DNA from: JBBQWZ01 sp038210135 | GTDB taxonomy: Bacteria; Acidobacteriota; Terriglobia; Bryobacterales; Bryobacteraceae | Direction of reading: 5' to 3' | DNA: 64,000 nucleotides | Assembly (NCBI GenBank): GCA_038210135.1 | Contig: JBBQWZ010000021.1 | Location: 1 to 64,000 of the forward strand | Part shown: piece after piece, positions 40,881 to 50,834 of the stretch | Numbering within the stretch: the first letter of the stretch is position 1 | Layout: every line of letters starts with the position of its first letter | The notes under the pieces: model-generated | What the model saw: only the letters and a program-made list of their open reading frames with translations | Database searches by the model: none | What the model was told of the DNA's origin: nothing | Translations under genes and position numbers: made by a program

Positions 40881-41711
40881 TTGAGCGCAAGATTTCCGAG
40901 CGCCGTCTCCCAGGCCATTCCGGATCCCATCCGGAAGCTATTCTGCGGTCTTTTTTCCCTCGTCCTTCCCGACGATTGCCGCCTCTGCGGCCAGCCTCTT
41001 ACCAATATTTCCCGCATTCCGGTTTGCGCGTCGTGCCTCAACGCCCCCAAGCCCATGGCCGCCGATCACGCCTGCACCCGCTGTGGAGCCGCCTTCACCA
41101 ACGACGCTCCGCTCGATGAACTCGGCCGCTGTGCGCTTTGCCGCCGCGGAATGTGGGGCTTCGACGCGGCCTACTCCTACGGTTTCTACGAAGCCGAATT
41201 GCGCGAGCTGCTGCACGTCTTCAAATACCAAAAGGTACAGACGCTCGCTCGCCCGCTCGCCCGGCGAATGCTAGCGGCACTTCCAAAGAACGACCGCTTC
41301 GATCTGATCGTGCCCGTGCCCATGCATTGGCGCAAGAAGCTCGATCGCGGCTTTAATCAAGCGGACCTTCTCAGCCGCGAGATCGCAGCCAACCTGTTTA
41401 TTCCGGTGAAGTCCGCCCTTCGCCGTACGCGCAGCTCCCCAGCGCAGGCTTCGTTAAGCCTTGCGAATCGCAAAGCCAGTATGCGCAAGGGCACATTCCT
41501 CGCCCCGCGCCCGGACCTCGTAGCCGGACTCCGCGTGCTCCTGATCGATGACGTCTTCACAACCGGCGCGACCGCTCGCGCCTGCGCCCGCGAATTGAAA
41601 CGCGCGGGTGCCGCTCATGTCACACTTTTGACCCTTGCCAGGGTCGACCGCCGTCCTGTGGCAACACCCGGACGCGCGCGCGCCGCCGCTGCTACTACCG
41701 GGGGATATTGA
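40881..41711 (+). CDS. comF: ComF-family phosphoribosyltransferase
   Basis: 276 residues. An N-terminal zinc-ribbon region holds two CxxC pairs (CRLCGQPL, CASC; then CTRCGAAF, CALCRRG). A type I PRTase fold follows with MHWRKKLDRGFNQADLLSREIA and the PRPP motif VLLIDDVFTTGATARAC. ComF proteins are needed for DNA uptake in competent bacteria; other members have unknown roles. The frame has no ATG at its beginning. TTG at 40881 is the only start codon after the in-frame stop and lies 20 bases after GGAGG, so the start is uncertain. Confidence 0.88.
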   Translation: MSARFPSAVSQAIPDPIRKLFCGLFSLVLPDDCRLCGQPLTNISRIPVCASCLNAPKPMAADHACTRCGAAFTNDAPLDELGRCALCRRGMWGFDAAYSYGFYEAELRELLHVFKYQKVQTLARPLARRMLAALPKNDRFDLIVPVPMHWRKKLDRGFNQADLLSREIAANLFIPVKSALRRTRSSPAQASLSLANRKASMRKGTFLAPRPDLVAGLRVLLIDDVFTTGATARACARELKRAGAAHVTLLTLARVDRRPVATPGRARAAAATTGGY

Positions 41712-41715
41712 CGGA

Positions 41716-42243
41716 ATGACAACTGTGGAACGATTGACGAAACCTGTGCTGGTCTTGAACGCCAGCTTCGAGCCGATCAACGTCTGCGCGGTCCGCCGCG
41801 CCGTCGTGCTCGTCTTGAAAGGCATCGCTTCGGCCGAAGAGCACTCGGCGCTCGAGGTCCGCTCAGCGCGCCGAGCCTTCCGGATTCCAAGCGTAATCCG
41901 CCTGCTCGACTATCGCCGCATCCCGCACCAGACCCGAGCCCTCTCGCGCAAGAACATCCTGATGCGCGACAAGTTTCAGTGCCAGTATTGCCACCGGACA
42001 GTTCCATCGGGCGAACTCACGCTCGACCACGTAATGCCCAGGTCGAGGGCCGGCGAAACAACATGGGAAAATCTAGTCGCCTGCTGCCACCCCTGCAACA
42101 ACCGCAAAGGCAGCCGCACCCCAGAAGAAGCCGGCATGAAACTAGCCAGAGCCCCAAGGCCCTTCAGCCTCCATACCAGCCGCCACCTCATGCGCCTGCT
42201 AGCCAAAAGCGACGACCAGTGGCGCAAGTATCTGTTCTATTAA
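41716..42243 (+). CDS. HNH endonuclease family protein
   Basis: 175 residues from the ATG at 41716, five bases after the comF stop. The HNH core is CQYCHRTVPSGELTLDHVMPRSRAGETTWENLVACCHPCNNRKGSRTPEEAGM, with two CxxC zinc pairs and the His-Asn-His triad. The N-terminal half (VLVLNASFEPINVCAVRRAVVLVLKGIASAEE) is the conserved part of a widespread chromosomal HNH family found outside mobile elements. Its function is unknown and it is probably not a homing nuclease. It forms a unit with comF. Confidence 0.93.
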   Translation: MTTVERLTKPVLVLNASFEPINVCAVRRAVVLVLKGIASAEEHSALEVRSARRAFRIPSVIRLLDYRRIPHQTRALSRKNILMRDKFQCQYCHRTVPSGELTLDHVMPRSRAGETTWENLVACCHPCNNRKGSRTPEEAGMKLARAPRPFSLHTSRHLMRLLAKSDDQWRKYLFY

Positions 42244-42364
42244 ACCAAGGCGAAGCAAGGCGAAGCATCGAGGCGCGCACGAAGCGAGGCGAAGCCGAGC
42301 GAAGTAAGTGCCCCACTCCTGCGTACGTCCAGCACCGAACCGCGACCGTCCATCCAGCACCGAA

Positions 42365-42384
42365 CCGCGACCGTAAGGAAGCGG
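42365..42384 (+). repeat. Dispersed GTNA hairpin, copy 5
   Basis: Stem CCGC/GCGG, internal GA/AA, inner CC/GG, loop GTAA; flanked by GAA and AC. Confidence 0.85.
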
Positions 42385-42450
42385 ACCTCGAATCTCCCGA
42401 AGCGCGATCGTAAGCGATTACAAGCTCTAACCCGCGACACTCGGATTGAA

Positions 42451-42470
42451 CCCCGACCGTAAGGGAGGGG
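42451..42470 (+). repeat. Dispersed GTNA hairpin, copy 6
   Basis: Stem CCCC/GGGG, internal GA/GA, inner CC/GG, loop GTAA; flanked by GAA and AC. Nearly identical to the copy inside the epimerase gene. Confidence 0.88.
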
Positions 42471-42637
42471 ACTTCTGACACAGACTCGCGAGGCTACGCT
42501 GACCAACCAGAACCCCGCCACCAGCGATCACGCACCAACCAAATTTATTATCCGCCCCACAATCTGCAACTTAACCCCATCCCGCCGCCGAACCCTTGCA
42601 ACCCCCTTCCCATAATCAAATCAGGAAGGAATTCCAA

Positions 42638-43195
42638 ATGACCCGCAAAGACCGCCGAGCCATCAATCGCGCCAACGCAACCCATTCCACCGGACCTGTT
42701 ACGGAAACCGGCAAGCAGACCTCCAGCCTCAACGCCACCACCCACGGACTCACCGCGATGAAGCCCTACCTCCCCACCGAAGAGCGCGATCACGCCACCT
42801 ACGCCGCGGCCCGTCTCCGCTGCCTCAATCCGCAAACCGAAACCGAACGCGACCTCGCCGATACCGTCATCGACATCGAATGGCGTCTCAAGCGGATCCC
42901 CTCCCTCGAAGCCCGCCTCTTCGAATCCGAAGACGACGATCCCCACAAAGTAATCCGCAGCCTGGACGTCCTGTCCCGCCACGAACTCCGTCTCCGTAAG
43001 CATCTCCAAAAGACTCTCGTGGAACTCGAAGCCGCCATCCAGACTCGCCCCAACCATCAGCCAACGCAGGCTTTAACAGAAACCGCAAACACAAATGGCT
43101 TCGTTTTGAAATCCGCGAATTCGGCCGACACGCAAGGCTCGCAAATTGCCCTTGAGAACGCATTAAACACCCAGGAAATTGCCGCAGCGGCCTAG
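42638..43195 (+). CDS. Conserved hypothetical protein, 'STGP...LNATTHGLTA' type
   Basis: 185 residues from the ATG at 42638 (AGGAAGGA upstream). The N-terminus (MTRKDRRAINRANATHSTGP, then VTETGKQTSSLNATTHGLTA) is a well-known motif of short proteins especially abundant in Acidobacteriota and Planctomycetota genomes, often in many copies. The rest is helical and charged, with a probable coiled coil near ADTVIDIEWRLKRIPSLEARLFE. Function unknown. It overlaps the convergent TonB-receptor gene by 4 bp. Confidence 0.85.
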   Translation: MTRKDRRAINRANATHSTGPVTETGKQTSSLNATTHGLTAMKPYLPTEERDHATYAAARLRCLNPQTETERDLADTVIDIEWRLKRIPSLEARLFESEDDDPHKVIRSLDVLSRHELRLRKHLQKTLVELEAAIQTRPNHQPTQALTETANTNGFVLKSANSADTQGSQIALENALNTQEIAAAA

Positions 43196-46176
43196 AACAC
43201 GACGCGGACTCCGAGCTGGCCTTGCCGCGCGCCGCCAAACCGGTCCGTGCCCGGCGAGAACGTCGCGACGCCGGCCGAATTGCCCGAGTAGAAGAAACCC
43301 GTGTTCGGATTTACGGTGGCCTGCGGCTTCCCGAAGCTCTGCGTTTCGCCGTCGCCGTTGTGACCCTTGTTACTCGACCGCGTCAAGTTGAAACCTTCGA
43401 TCGAGAACGACAGCCGAACCTTTTCGCCGAACCTGAACTCCTTCAGCAGGCGCATGTCCCAATCGAAGAATCCCGGCTGCCGCAGATAATCGCGCGGCAC
43501 CACCTGTCCGTTAATCACCGGGCGATCATTCGTCGTGTTTCCGTCGTTCTGCGCGTCCTGCCCCGTGACCGGCTTGACGATAGTCCCCGTCCGCGCGAAC
43601 AGCAGCGTGCTGATCGTGAATCCTTTGCCGAGGTCATAGAGGATATTCATGTTGCCGCTGTGCCGGATATCGTTCTTCGAGTACGACGCGTCGCGCGTCA
43701 GATCGAACGTGTTGTACGCCGTCTGGCGGTTGAAGTCGCGCTCGTTCGAGTCGTCGTCGCGGTTGAACGCATAGGTGTAGTTGAACCCAAACTGCAAATG
43801 CCGGCTCATCCGGCGCTGCACGCTGATCGAAGTGCCGTTGTACTCCGAGTGGCCCACCGACTTGTTCACGTTCAGCGCGCCGATCGTCGAATCCGGACGC
43901 GCCACCGCCGCCGTAAGCGTCTTCCCTGTCGAATCGACGAAGATCGGCAGGCCGGTCGTCGCGTTGAAGCCCGAAGCCTGCACAACATTCTTGTTTGCGT
44001 CGAAGGTCGGATACACCGCCAGGCCATTCGAAAGCGTCGTCGGTGCGAACAGGTTCGTGTCCACGCGGCGCTGCAGCTTCCAGGTCGAATTGCGCGTGAA
44101 GCCAATCGTCACCTTCGTGTTCTTGTCGATCTTCTGTTCGAGCGAGATCGCCATCTGCCCCGAAACCGGATTCCGGAAACTGGGATCGAACGCGTAAATC
44201 AGGTTCACCGGAGTCTTGATTCCCGCCGGCAACGAAGTGATCGCGTTCGGCACCGTCAGCAGATTAAAAACACTCGCGTCGGTCTTGGTATCGAGCACCA
44301 GCGTATTCAGACCGTTGTCGGTAAACACGCGCTGCATCAGGTAGCCCGGCGTTCGCGACGTAAACAATCCGGCCGAAGCGCGAAGGACCGAAACGCCCTT
44401 GCCGCCGAAGTCGTACGCGATCCCCAGACGCGGCTGCCACGAATGCAAGTCGTTCGGAATCGAACCCGTGTAGATCGGATACTTCGGATTGATCGTTGTG
44501 GGCTGGGGATTCACTTGCCCCGCCCAACGGATGCCCGCCGTAATCGTCAGGTCGCGGCGCACCTTGATCGAATCCGTGATGAATGCGGCGTAATCCTGCT
44601 GCATCTGATCGTAAAAGCCCTGCGTGCCATTCGCCGCGATGGACTGCTGATACTGCGCGATCTTGGTCTTGTCGCCTTTCAGCGCGGCCAGGTAATCCGC
44701 AAGCGTGTTGAACGTATACAGCCCGCCGTAGTTGGTTTCCCGCTGCTGCTGCTGCGGATTGAAATTCAGATCCACGCCAAACTTGATCGCGTGCCGCCCT
44801 TTGTTCCAGTTCACGTTGTCGAGCACCTGGTAGCGGGTCGCGCGGTATATCTCCGTGCCGCCCTTCGCGCCGCCGAGCGTGCCAAGGTCGTTGATATCGA
44901 TCTGCGGCGTCTGGCTGAACGGACCCTTGATGCGATTGTCATACGCCCACTGTCCGCGGACCTCGTTCACGAGGTTCGGCGAAAGGACCGTCGAGAGCGC
45001 CACCTTCACACCCTGGCTCGCGCGATCGAGATAGGTGTTATTCGTCACCGCCTGATTCGTCTGGCCACTGGCACCCCCGAAGTTCAAGCCGGATTGCGCC
45101 GCATAGGTGTACTGGAGGTTGATGTTGTTCGCGTTGTTGATTTGATAATCGACCCGCCCGAATGCCACCAGGGGATTGTTCTTCTGCGTCTGCTCACCTT
45201 GCTGGGCGGCGATGTCCGCCGGAATCGCAATCGAGGGCGTATTGAATTTCACGAAGTACGGAATCGTGACGATGTTCTTTTCGACAGCGCCGAAGTAGAA
45301 GAGCCTATCCTTCTTGATCGCCCCGCCCGCCGAACCACCAAACTGGCTCTGCGCGTTGCTCGAACTGTCGTTGCCGAACGCGTCCAGAGACGTCATCGCG
45401 CCGTTGCGATTCGCGTAAAATCCCGCGCCATGCGGATCGTTGGTGCCGCTCTTGGTCACCACGTTTACGAAGCCCGCGTTGGTCCGCCCGACTTCCGCCG
45501 TCGCGCCATCACGCACCACCTGAAACTCGCGGATGCCCAACTGCGGGAAGAAGAACGCCGACTCGTTCGGCCCTCCGCCGCGCTGCCCGCCCTGCAAACT
45601 GTCCGTGAAGTCCGCTCCGTCCACCGCGTAGCTAACATTGATGGACCGCTGGCCATTGACCACGATGCCGTAACGATTGCCTTCCTGCATCACGTTCGGG
45701 GTTAGCTGGATGAATTCCGTGAAGGCCCGCCCGCGAATCGGCAGGTCTTCGATCGCCCGCGCCCCAATGGTCGTCGCGTTCGATGGATCCGATTGATTGA
45801 CGATCACCGCGTCCGCGAGAACCGTCACCTGCGAACTGATCGCCGAGATCTGCAGCGTCAGATTCAGTGACTTCGTTTCGCCAACCGTCAGCGCCAGATC
45901 CTCCAGGCGCGACGTGCCGAAGCCTGCCGCGGACGCTTCAACGCGATACGTGCCAACTGGCATCGCGCTCAGGCGGAATTCGCCTTCGCCATTCGTCGTC
46001 ACCTTGCGGCGGAAGCCGGTATTTGTCTCGAGCACCGTGATTTCGGCGCCCTGCAAGACCTTGCCCGAGGGGTCGGAGACGCGACCGTCGAGCGATGCTT
46101 TTCCGGTTTCCGACTGGCTCAGCGCCAGCCCTGCGAACACACTCATCACGGCAACCACGGAAAGGAGTCGATTCAA
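43192..46176 (-). CDS. Oar-like TonB-dependent receptor
   Basis: 994 residues. A signal peptide (MNRLLSVVAVMSVFAGLALS) is followed by a carboxypeptidase-regulatory-like domain (ASLDGRVSDPSGKVLQGAEITVLETNTGFRRKVTTNGEGEF), a plug (RAIEDLPIRGRAFTEFIQLTPNVMQEG...INVSYAVDGADFTD) and a 22-strand-type barrel that ends in RQGQLGVRVVF with the C-terminal aromatic. Such receptors are greatly expanded in Acidobacteriota and import large or scarce substrates. No partner genes are adjacent, so the ligand is unknown. A 6-bp inverted repeat lies 12 bp before the ATG. Confidence 0.93.
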   Translation of the reverse strand: MNRLLSVVAVMSVFAGLALSQSETGKASLDGRVSDPSGKVLQGAEITVLETNTGFRRKVTTNGEGEFRLSAMPVGTYRVEASAAGFGTSRLEDLALTVGETKSLNLTLQISAISSQVTVLADAVIVNQSDPSNATTIGARAIEDLPIRGRAFTEFIQLTPNVMQEGNRYGIVVNGQRSINVSYAVDGADFTDSLQGGQRGGGPNESAFFFPQLGIREFQVVRDGATAEVGRTNAGFVNVVTKSGTNDPHGAGFYANRNGAMTSLDAFGNDSSSNAQSQFGGSAGGAIKKDRLFYFGAVEKNIVTIPYFVKFNTPSIAIPADIAAQQGEQTQKNNPLVAFGRVDYQINNANNINLQYTYAAQSGLNFGGASGQTNQAVTNNTYLDRASQGVKVALSTVLSPNLVNEVRGQWAYDNRIKGPFSQTPQIDINDLGTLGGAKGGTEIYRATRYQVLDNVNWNKGRHAIKFGVDLNFNPQQQQRETNYGGLYTFNTLADYLAALKGDKTKIAQYQQSIAANGTQGFYDQMQQDYAAFITDSIKVRRDLTITAGIRWAGQVNPQPTTINPKYPIYTGSIPNDLHSWQPRLGIAYDFGGKGVSVLRASAGLFTSRTPGYLMQRVFTDNGLNTLVLDTKTDASVFNLLTVPNAITSLPAGIKTPVNLIYAFDPSFRNPVSGQMAISLEQKIDKNTKVTIGFTRNSTWKLQRRVDTNLFAPTTLSNGLAVYPTFDANKNVVQASGFNATTGLPIFVDSTGKTLTAAVARPDSTIGALNVNKSVGHSEYNGTSISVQRRMSRHLQFGFNYTYAFNRDDDSNERDFNRQTAYNTFDLTRDASYSKNDIRHSGNMNILYDLGKGFTISTLLFARTGTIVKPVTGQDAQNDGNTTNDRPVINGQVVPRDYLRQPGFFDWDMRLLKEFRFGEKVRLSFSIEGFNLTRSSNKGHNGDGETQSFGKPQATVNPNTGFFYSGNSAGVATFSPGTDRFGGARQGQLGVRVVF

Positions 46177-46187
46177 GCGAGAGCCCT

Positions 46188-46204
46188 CTAGTCGGCAAGA
46201 CTAG
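46188..46204 (-). promoter_or_regulatory. Inverted repeat CTAGTC-N5-GACTAG before the receptor gene
   Basis: A perfect 6-bp arm repeat ending 12 bp upstream of the TonB-receptor ATG. It could be an operator or an RNA hairpin just before the ribosome-binding site. Confidence 0.35.
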
Positions 46205-46269
46205 CAACGCTCGATAACAAATCAACTACAATCCCGAGACGATTGAAACAATTCTGTTCCGGCGCCGCG

Positions 46270-47682
46270 CTACTGCCAGCCGCCGCCCAGTGCCCGGTAC
46301 AGCCGGACGATCGACAGCAGCTCTTCCCGCCGCAATTGCGCCAGCAGAAGTTCGCCGGTGAAAAGATTCCGCCGCGCGTCCAAAACCTGGAGGAAGCTGT
46401 CCAGCCCGCCCTGATACCGCAGTGTGGACAACCGGTCGCTTTCCTGAAGCGCCCGCACCAGCTTCTGCTGTTCGTTCCATTGATCGCTGATCTTGCGGTA
46501 ACCGATCAGCGCGTCCGAAACTTCACGAAACGCCGACTGGATCGACTTGTCGTAGTTCAGCAGCGCTTCCCGCTCCTGCGCCTCCGTCAATCGCACATTC
46601 GCCCGCAGCCTTCCGGCGTTGAAGATCGGAACCGTCGCCGCCGGAGCGAAATTCCAGCTCCTCCCATTGCCGGTCAACAAATTCGTTAACGCACGGCTCT
46701 GACCGCCCAGGAAAGTCGTCAGCGTGATTTGCGGAAAGTACTGCGCCTTCGCCGCCCCGATCTGCGCGTTCGCCGCAATCAGATTCTGCTCCGCCTGCCG
46801 GATATCCGGCCGTCGCGCGAGAAGCTCCGACGGCAGCCCCGCCGGGATTTGTGGCGGAGTCGCAAACGCCTCGAGCGCTTTTCCCCGCGGCACCTCCCCC
46901 GGACTCCGCCCCAGCAGCAGGCTCATCGCATTCTCAGTCTGTCCGATCTGCCGTTCAATGCTCGCGATCTGCGAGGTCGCCGTATACAGAAACTGCTCCG
47001 CCTGATGCACGTCGAGACCGGTCGCCGCTCCACGATCGTGACGCGCCGAGGCGATCTCGAGGCCCTTCTGCGCATCGGCCTTGGTTTTGACGCCAATTTC
47101 CAATTCCAGATCCAGTTCGCGCAACGCGAAGTACGTCGTCGCGATGTCGCTCACCAGCGTCGTGATCACCCCGTGACGCCCTTCCTCGCTCGCCAGATAC
47201 TGCGCCCGCGCCGATTCATTCAGACGCCGGATCCGCCCCCACACGTCCAGTTCCCAGCCCAATTGAAAGCCGGCCTGGGTGTAGCTCGAATCCAGACTGA
47301 CGCCGGCCGGCACGAATCTCTGCGCGCCGATTCGCGAATTGCGTACGGTCGAAAATCCCGCCGTCGCGCCGACCGTCGGAAACAACTGCGATTCCGAAAT
47401 ACCCAATGCAGCCCGCGCTTGCAGCACACGTTCCGCCGCGATCCGCACGTCGAAATTTTCGGTGAGCCCCGCCCGGATCAGCCCATTCAGCGTCTCGTCC
47501 TGAAACAGATTCGCCCACTTCGTTTCCGCCACCGACGGCTGAGTCTCCGTTCCGGGCGCCGCGCCGCGGAATTGCGGTGGCGTCGAGACTGCCGGCCGCT
47601 TGTAGTTCGGACCCACGGCGCATCCCGCGCCGAAACCGAACATCGCAATCACGGCCGCCCAAACAATCCTTCGCCCCGTCAT
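46270..47682 (-). CDS. RND efflux outer-membrane channel (OprM/NodT family)
   Basis: TolC-like channel lipoprotein of 470 residues. The lipobox is in FGFGAGCAVGPNYKRP (lipidated Cys about residue 21). Two outer-membrane-factor repeats follow (for example QLGWELDVWGRIRRLNESARAQYLASEEGRHGVITTLVSDIATTYFALRELDLEL and the later NFAPAATVPIFNAGRLRANVRLTEAQEREALLNYDKSIQSAFREVSDALIGYR). It starts within the pump gene's stop (4-bp overlap), so adaptor, pump and channel form one operon. Confidence 0.95.
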   Translation of the reverse strand: MTGRRIVWAAVIAMFGFGAGCAVGPNYKRPAVSTPPQFRGAAPGTETQPSVAETKWANLFQDETLNGLIRAGLTENFDVRIAAERVLQARAALGISESQLFPTVGATAGFSTVRNSRIGAQRFVPAGVSLDSSYTQAGFQLGWELDVWGRIRRLNESARAQYLASEEGRHGVITTLVSDIATTYFALRELDLELEIGVKTKADAQKGLEIASARHDRGAATGLDVHQAEQFLYTATSQIASIERQIGQTENAMSLLLGRSPGEVPRGKALEAFATPPQIPAGLPSELLARRPDIRQAEQNLIAANAQIGAAKAQYFPQITLTTFLGGQSRALTNLLTGNGRSWNFAPAATVPIFNAGRLRANVRLTEAQEREALLNYDKSIQSAFREVSDALIGYRKISDQWNEQQKLVRALQESDRLSTLRYQGGLDSFLQVLDARRNLFTGELLLAQLRREELLSIVRLYRALGGGWQ

Positions 47683-50600
47683 GAATGCGAACCTCCTGGC
47701 AACGGTTCCGCCTTCGGAACCGGCTCTTTCTTCCCGCGCTCGGTGATCCGCTCCGCGACCACGTACAAAACCGGGACGATAAAGATCGCCAACAGCGTCG
47801 CCGCGTTCATTCCGCCAAATACCGCCGTACCCAGCGCCCGCCGCGACGCCGCGCCCGCGCCGGTCGCGACCACCAGCGGAACCACTCCGAGAATGAACGC
47901 GAACGACGTCATCAGAATCGGCCGCAACCGCAGTTGAGCCGCGCGAATCGCCGCATCGAAAATCGGCATGCCTTCGTCGCGCCGCAGCTTCGCGTATTCC
48001 ACGATCAGAATCGCGTTCTTCGCCGCCAGGCCAATCAGCGTCACAATGCCGATCTGCGTGTACACGTCGTAGGCGTATTTCCGCAGATACACCGCCAACA
48101 GCGCGCCGAATAATCCCAGCGGAACCGCCAGCACCACGGCGAATGGAATCGCCCAGCTCTCATACAAAGCCGCCAGGAACAGGAACACCAGGATGGCGGC
48201 GAAACCGAAGATGAATGGCTCTTTGCCTTCGGTCAATTTCTGTTGGAAGATCGTGCCCGTCCACTCATACGCGTACCCCGGCGGCAGCCCGCGCGCCGCA
48301 ATCCCTTCCATCGCGTTTGAAGCCTGGCCGGACGTGAACCCGGGTGCGTTTGCACCGACGATCTTCGCCGTCCGATACCGGTTGTAGCGGTAGATCACTT
48401 CCGGACCTCGCATCGGCTTGATCTTGATCAGCGTGCTCAGCGGCACCATATCGCCCTGCGCCGTCCGAACATAAAACCGGTTGACGTCATCCGGCTTATC
48501 GCGATACGCGGGCTCGGCCTGTAGCAATACCTTCCAGGTCCGCCCGAAGCGGTTAAAATCGTTCACGTACAGGCCACCCAGAAACGTCTGGAGCGAGTTA
48601 TACACGTCCGTCACCGGAATGCCCAGCGTCTCCACTTTGTCCGTATCGACGTCCACTTTGTATTGCGGAACGCTGTTGCGGAAACTGCTCGTCGCGTTCG
48701 CGATCGACCGCTCGCCGCGCGTCTCATCGACGACCGTCTGGGCCGCCTCGGCCAGTTGATCCACATCGCCGCCGGCACGGTCTTCGAGCATGAACTCGAA
48801 CCCGCCGGCGTTGCTCAATCCGAGAATCGGAGGCAGCCCGAAGCCGAAGACAATCGCGCCTTCCACGGTGGAGAACTTCTTCTGCGCCGCGCCCAGAATG
48901 CTGGCGAACTGCAGATTCTTTTCTTTGCGGTCGTCCCACGGAGTCAGCGTCACAATGAGCGTCGTCACGTTCGGATTGTTGGTGGACGTCGTGATGTCGA
49001 GTCCCCCGTTCGTCGTGCAATATTGGACGCCGGGAATCGCGAGCACCATCTTCTCGATGTCCGCCGAAATTTTCTGATTCCGTTCGAGGGATGCGCCGTC
49101 CGGCAGCCGGATCGCCACGAAGAAGACGCCCTGATCCTCATCCGGCAGGAACCCGCCAGGCAGCGTCTTGAACAGGTAACCGGTCATCAGGAAGAAGACC
49201 GCGAGCCCTGCCAGTGCCAGTCCGGTTTTGCGGATCAGCCCGCGGACACCTTTCAGATATCCGTTGGTCGCCCACTCGAAAAGCCGGTTGAATCCGCCAA
49301 AGAACTTCGCGACCGGTCCGCTCGAATGCTTAGTCGGACGCAACAGAATGGCCGCCAGCGCCGGGCTCAGCGACAACGCATTGAAAGCCGAAATCAGCAC
49401 CGACGCCGCGATCGTCAGCGCGAACTGCCGGTAGATCTGTCCTGAGATTCCGCCGAGGAATGCCACCGGAATGAATACCGCGCCCAGAATCGCCGCGATC
49501 GCGACCACCGGGCCCGACACCTCATCCATCGCGTGGATCGTTGCTTCGCGCGGACTCATCCCGTTATCCAGATTGAGTTGCACCGCCTCGACCACCACGA
49601 TCGCGTCGTCCACCACGATGCCGATCGCCAGCACCAGTCCGAACATGCTGGTCATATTGATGGTGAAGCCCAGCAGCGGAAACAGCGCGAACGTCCCGAC
49701 AATTGCCACCGGAACGGTTAAAAGAGGAATCAGTGTCGCGCGCCAGTTTTGCAGGAACAGGAACACCACCAGGATCACCAGCAGCACCGCTTCAAACAGC
49801 GTCTGGACCACGTCCTGAATCGCCGCGCCGACGAATTTGGTGGCGTCGTAAGAAACGAAGTAGTCGATACCCGCCGGAAAATTCTTCTTCGATTCCTCGA
49901 GGAACGCGCGCACCCGCTTCGAGGTCTCCACCGCGTTCTCGCCCGGTGCGAGATACACGATCATTAGCGCCGCCGGCTTGCCGTTGAGACGGCTGAAGGT
50001 CTTGTAATCCTGCGCGCCCAACTCGACGCGCCCGATATCTTTGACGCGTAGAAACGAGCCATCGGGCTCCGCGCGGATGATGATATTGCCGAACTCATTC
50101 GGATCGATCAGTCGTCCGCTGGCGTTCACCGGATATTGGAAATCGGTCCCCCTGGGTACGGGAGGCTGCCCGATCGAGCCTGCCGGATTCTGGCGATTCT
50201 GGGCCTGGATCGCGTTATTTACGTCCGTCGCAGTCAGGCTCAATTTCGCCATCTTGTCGGGATCGATCCAGATGCGCATCCCGTAATCCTGTTTCGAGGC
50301 AAGACGCGTATCGCCGACGCCTTTGATACTTCCGACCTTGTCGAGAATGTTGATCGAGACGTAATTATTCACGAACAGCGAATCGTAACGGCCGTCGGTC
50401 GCAAAGAAACTGCCGACCATCAAGAAGGCGGAGGAAACCTTCTTTACCGTGACGCCTTCGCGCTGCACTTCAGGCGGCAGCGACGGCAGCGCCAGACTCA
50501 CTTTGTTCTGCGTCTTCACGGCCGCGAGATCGACGTTGGTACCCAATTCGAAGGTCACGTCGATCGTCAGCAATCCGTCGTTTGAACTGCGCGAGAAAAA

Positions 50601-50831
50601 GTACAGCATGCCGTCGAGCCCGACCAATTGCTGCTCGATCGGTTGCGCGACGGTCTTCTCCAAATCGATGGAATTACCGCCGCGATAGCTGGCGACGATC
50701 TGCACCACCGGCGGAACCACTTCCGGATAGGTGGCGATGGGCAGGTTCGGAATCGCCACCGCGCCCACGATCACGATCACGATGGCAATCACCATCGCGA
50801 AGATGGGTCTGTCGATAAAAAATCGGGCCAT
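47679..50831 (-). CDS. RND efflux pump (HAE1/AcrB type)
   Basis: Proton-driven inner-membrane drug exporter of 1,050 residues, full length. The N-terminus MARFFIDRPIFAMVIAIVIVIVGAVAI is typical. The proton-relay aspartates lie in the fourth helix (GLVLAIGIVVDDAIVVVEAV). Porter-domain motifs include GFLPDEDQGVFFVAIRLPDGASLERNQ and the C-terminal FAFILGVVPLVVATGAGAASRRALGTAVFGGM. It lies 3 bp after the adaptor and overlaps the channel gene. The substrate spectrum cannot be inferred. Confidence 0.97.
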   Translation of the reverse strand: MARFFIDRPIFAMVIAIVIVIVGAVAIPNLPIATYPEVVPPVVQIVASYRGGNSIDLEKTVAQPIEQQLVGLDGMLYFFSRSSNDGLLTIDVTFELGTNVDLAAVKTQNKVSLALPSLPPEVQREGVTVKKVSSAFLMVGSFFATDGRYDSLFVNNYVSINILDKVGSIKGVGDTRLASKQDYGMRIWIDPDKMAKLSLTATDVNNAIQAQNRQNPAGSIGQPPVPRGTDFQYPVNASGRLIDPNEFGNIIIRAEPDGSFLRVKDIGRVELGAQDYKTFSRLNGKPAALMIVYLAPGENAVETSKRVRAFLEESKKNFPAGIDYFVSYDATKFVGAAIQDVVQTLFEAVLLVILVVFLFLQNWRATLIPLLTVPVAIVGTFALFPLLGFTINMTSMFGLVLAIGIVVDDAIVVVEAVQLNLDNGMSPREATIHAMDEVSGPVVAIAAILGAVFIPVAFLGGISGQIYRQFALTIAASVLISAFNALSLSPALAAILLRPTKHSSGPVAKFFGGFNRLFEWATNGYLKGVRGLIRKTGLALAGLAVFFLMTGYLFKTLPGGFLPDEDQGVFFVAIRLPDGASLERNQKISADIEKMVLAIPGVQYCTTNGGLDITTSTNNPNVTTLIVTLTPWDDRKEKNLQFASILGAAQKKFSTVEGAIVFGFGLPPILGLSNAGGFEFMLEDRAGGDVDQLAEAAQTVVDETRGERSIANATSSFRNSVPQYKVDVDTDKVETLGIPVTDVYNSLQTFLGGLYVNDFNRFGRTWKVLLQAEPAYRDKPDDVNRFYVRTAQGDMVPLSTLIKIKPMRGPEVIYRYNRYRTAKIVGANAPGFTSGQASNAMEGIAARGLPPGYAYEWTGTIFQQKLTEGKEPFIFGFAAILVFLFLAALYESWAIPFAVVLAVPLGLFGALLAVYLRKYAYDVYTQIGIVTLIGLAAKNAILIVEYAKLRRDEGMPIFDAAIRAAQLRLRPILMTSFAFILGVVPLVVATGAGAASRRALGTAVFGGMNAATLLAIFIVPVLYVVAERITERGKKEPVPKAEPLPGGSHS

Positions 50832-50834
50832 GGG

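Larger units (their letters stand above)
42244..42637. repeat. 394-bp gene-free, repeat-rich intergenic region
   Basis: Begins with GGCGAAGC repeated four times (42249-42300). Then come two direct copies of ccagcaccgaaccgcgaccgt (first truncated at 42329, second full at 42354), hairpin 42365-42384 (CCGCGACCGTAAGGAAGCGG), a degenerate copy near 42397-42420, and hairpin 42451-42470 (CCCCGACCGTAAGGGAGGGG). The apparent small frames here are translations of repeats. There is no gene. Confidence 0.8.

Noticed and set aside
43222..45705. Very long open frame (over 800 codons) on the plus strand
   Set aside because: Lies entirely opposite the TonB receptor, is Arg/Val-rich without domains, and is a by-product of high GC and codon bias.
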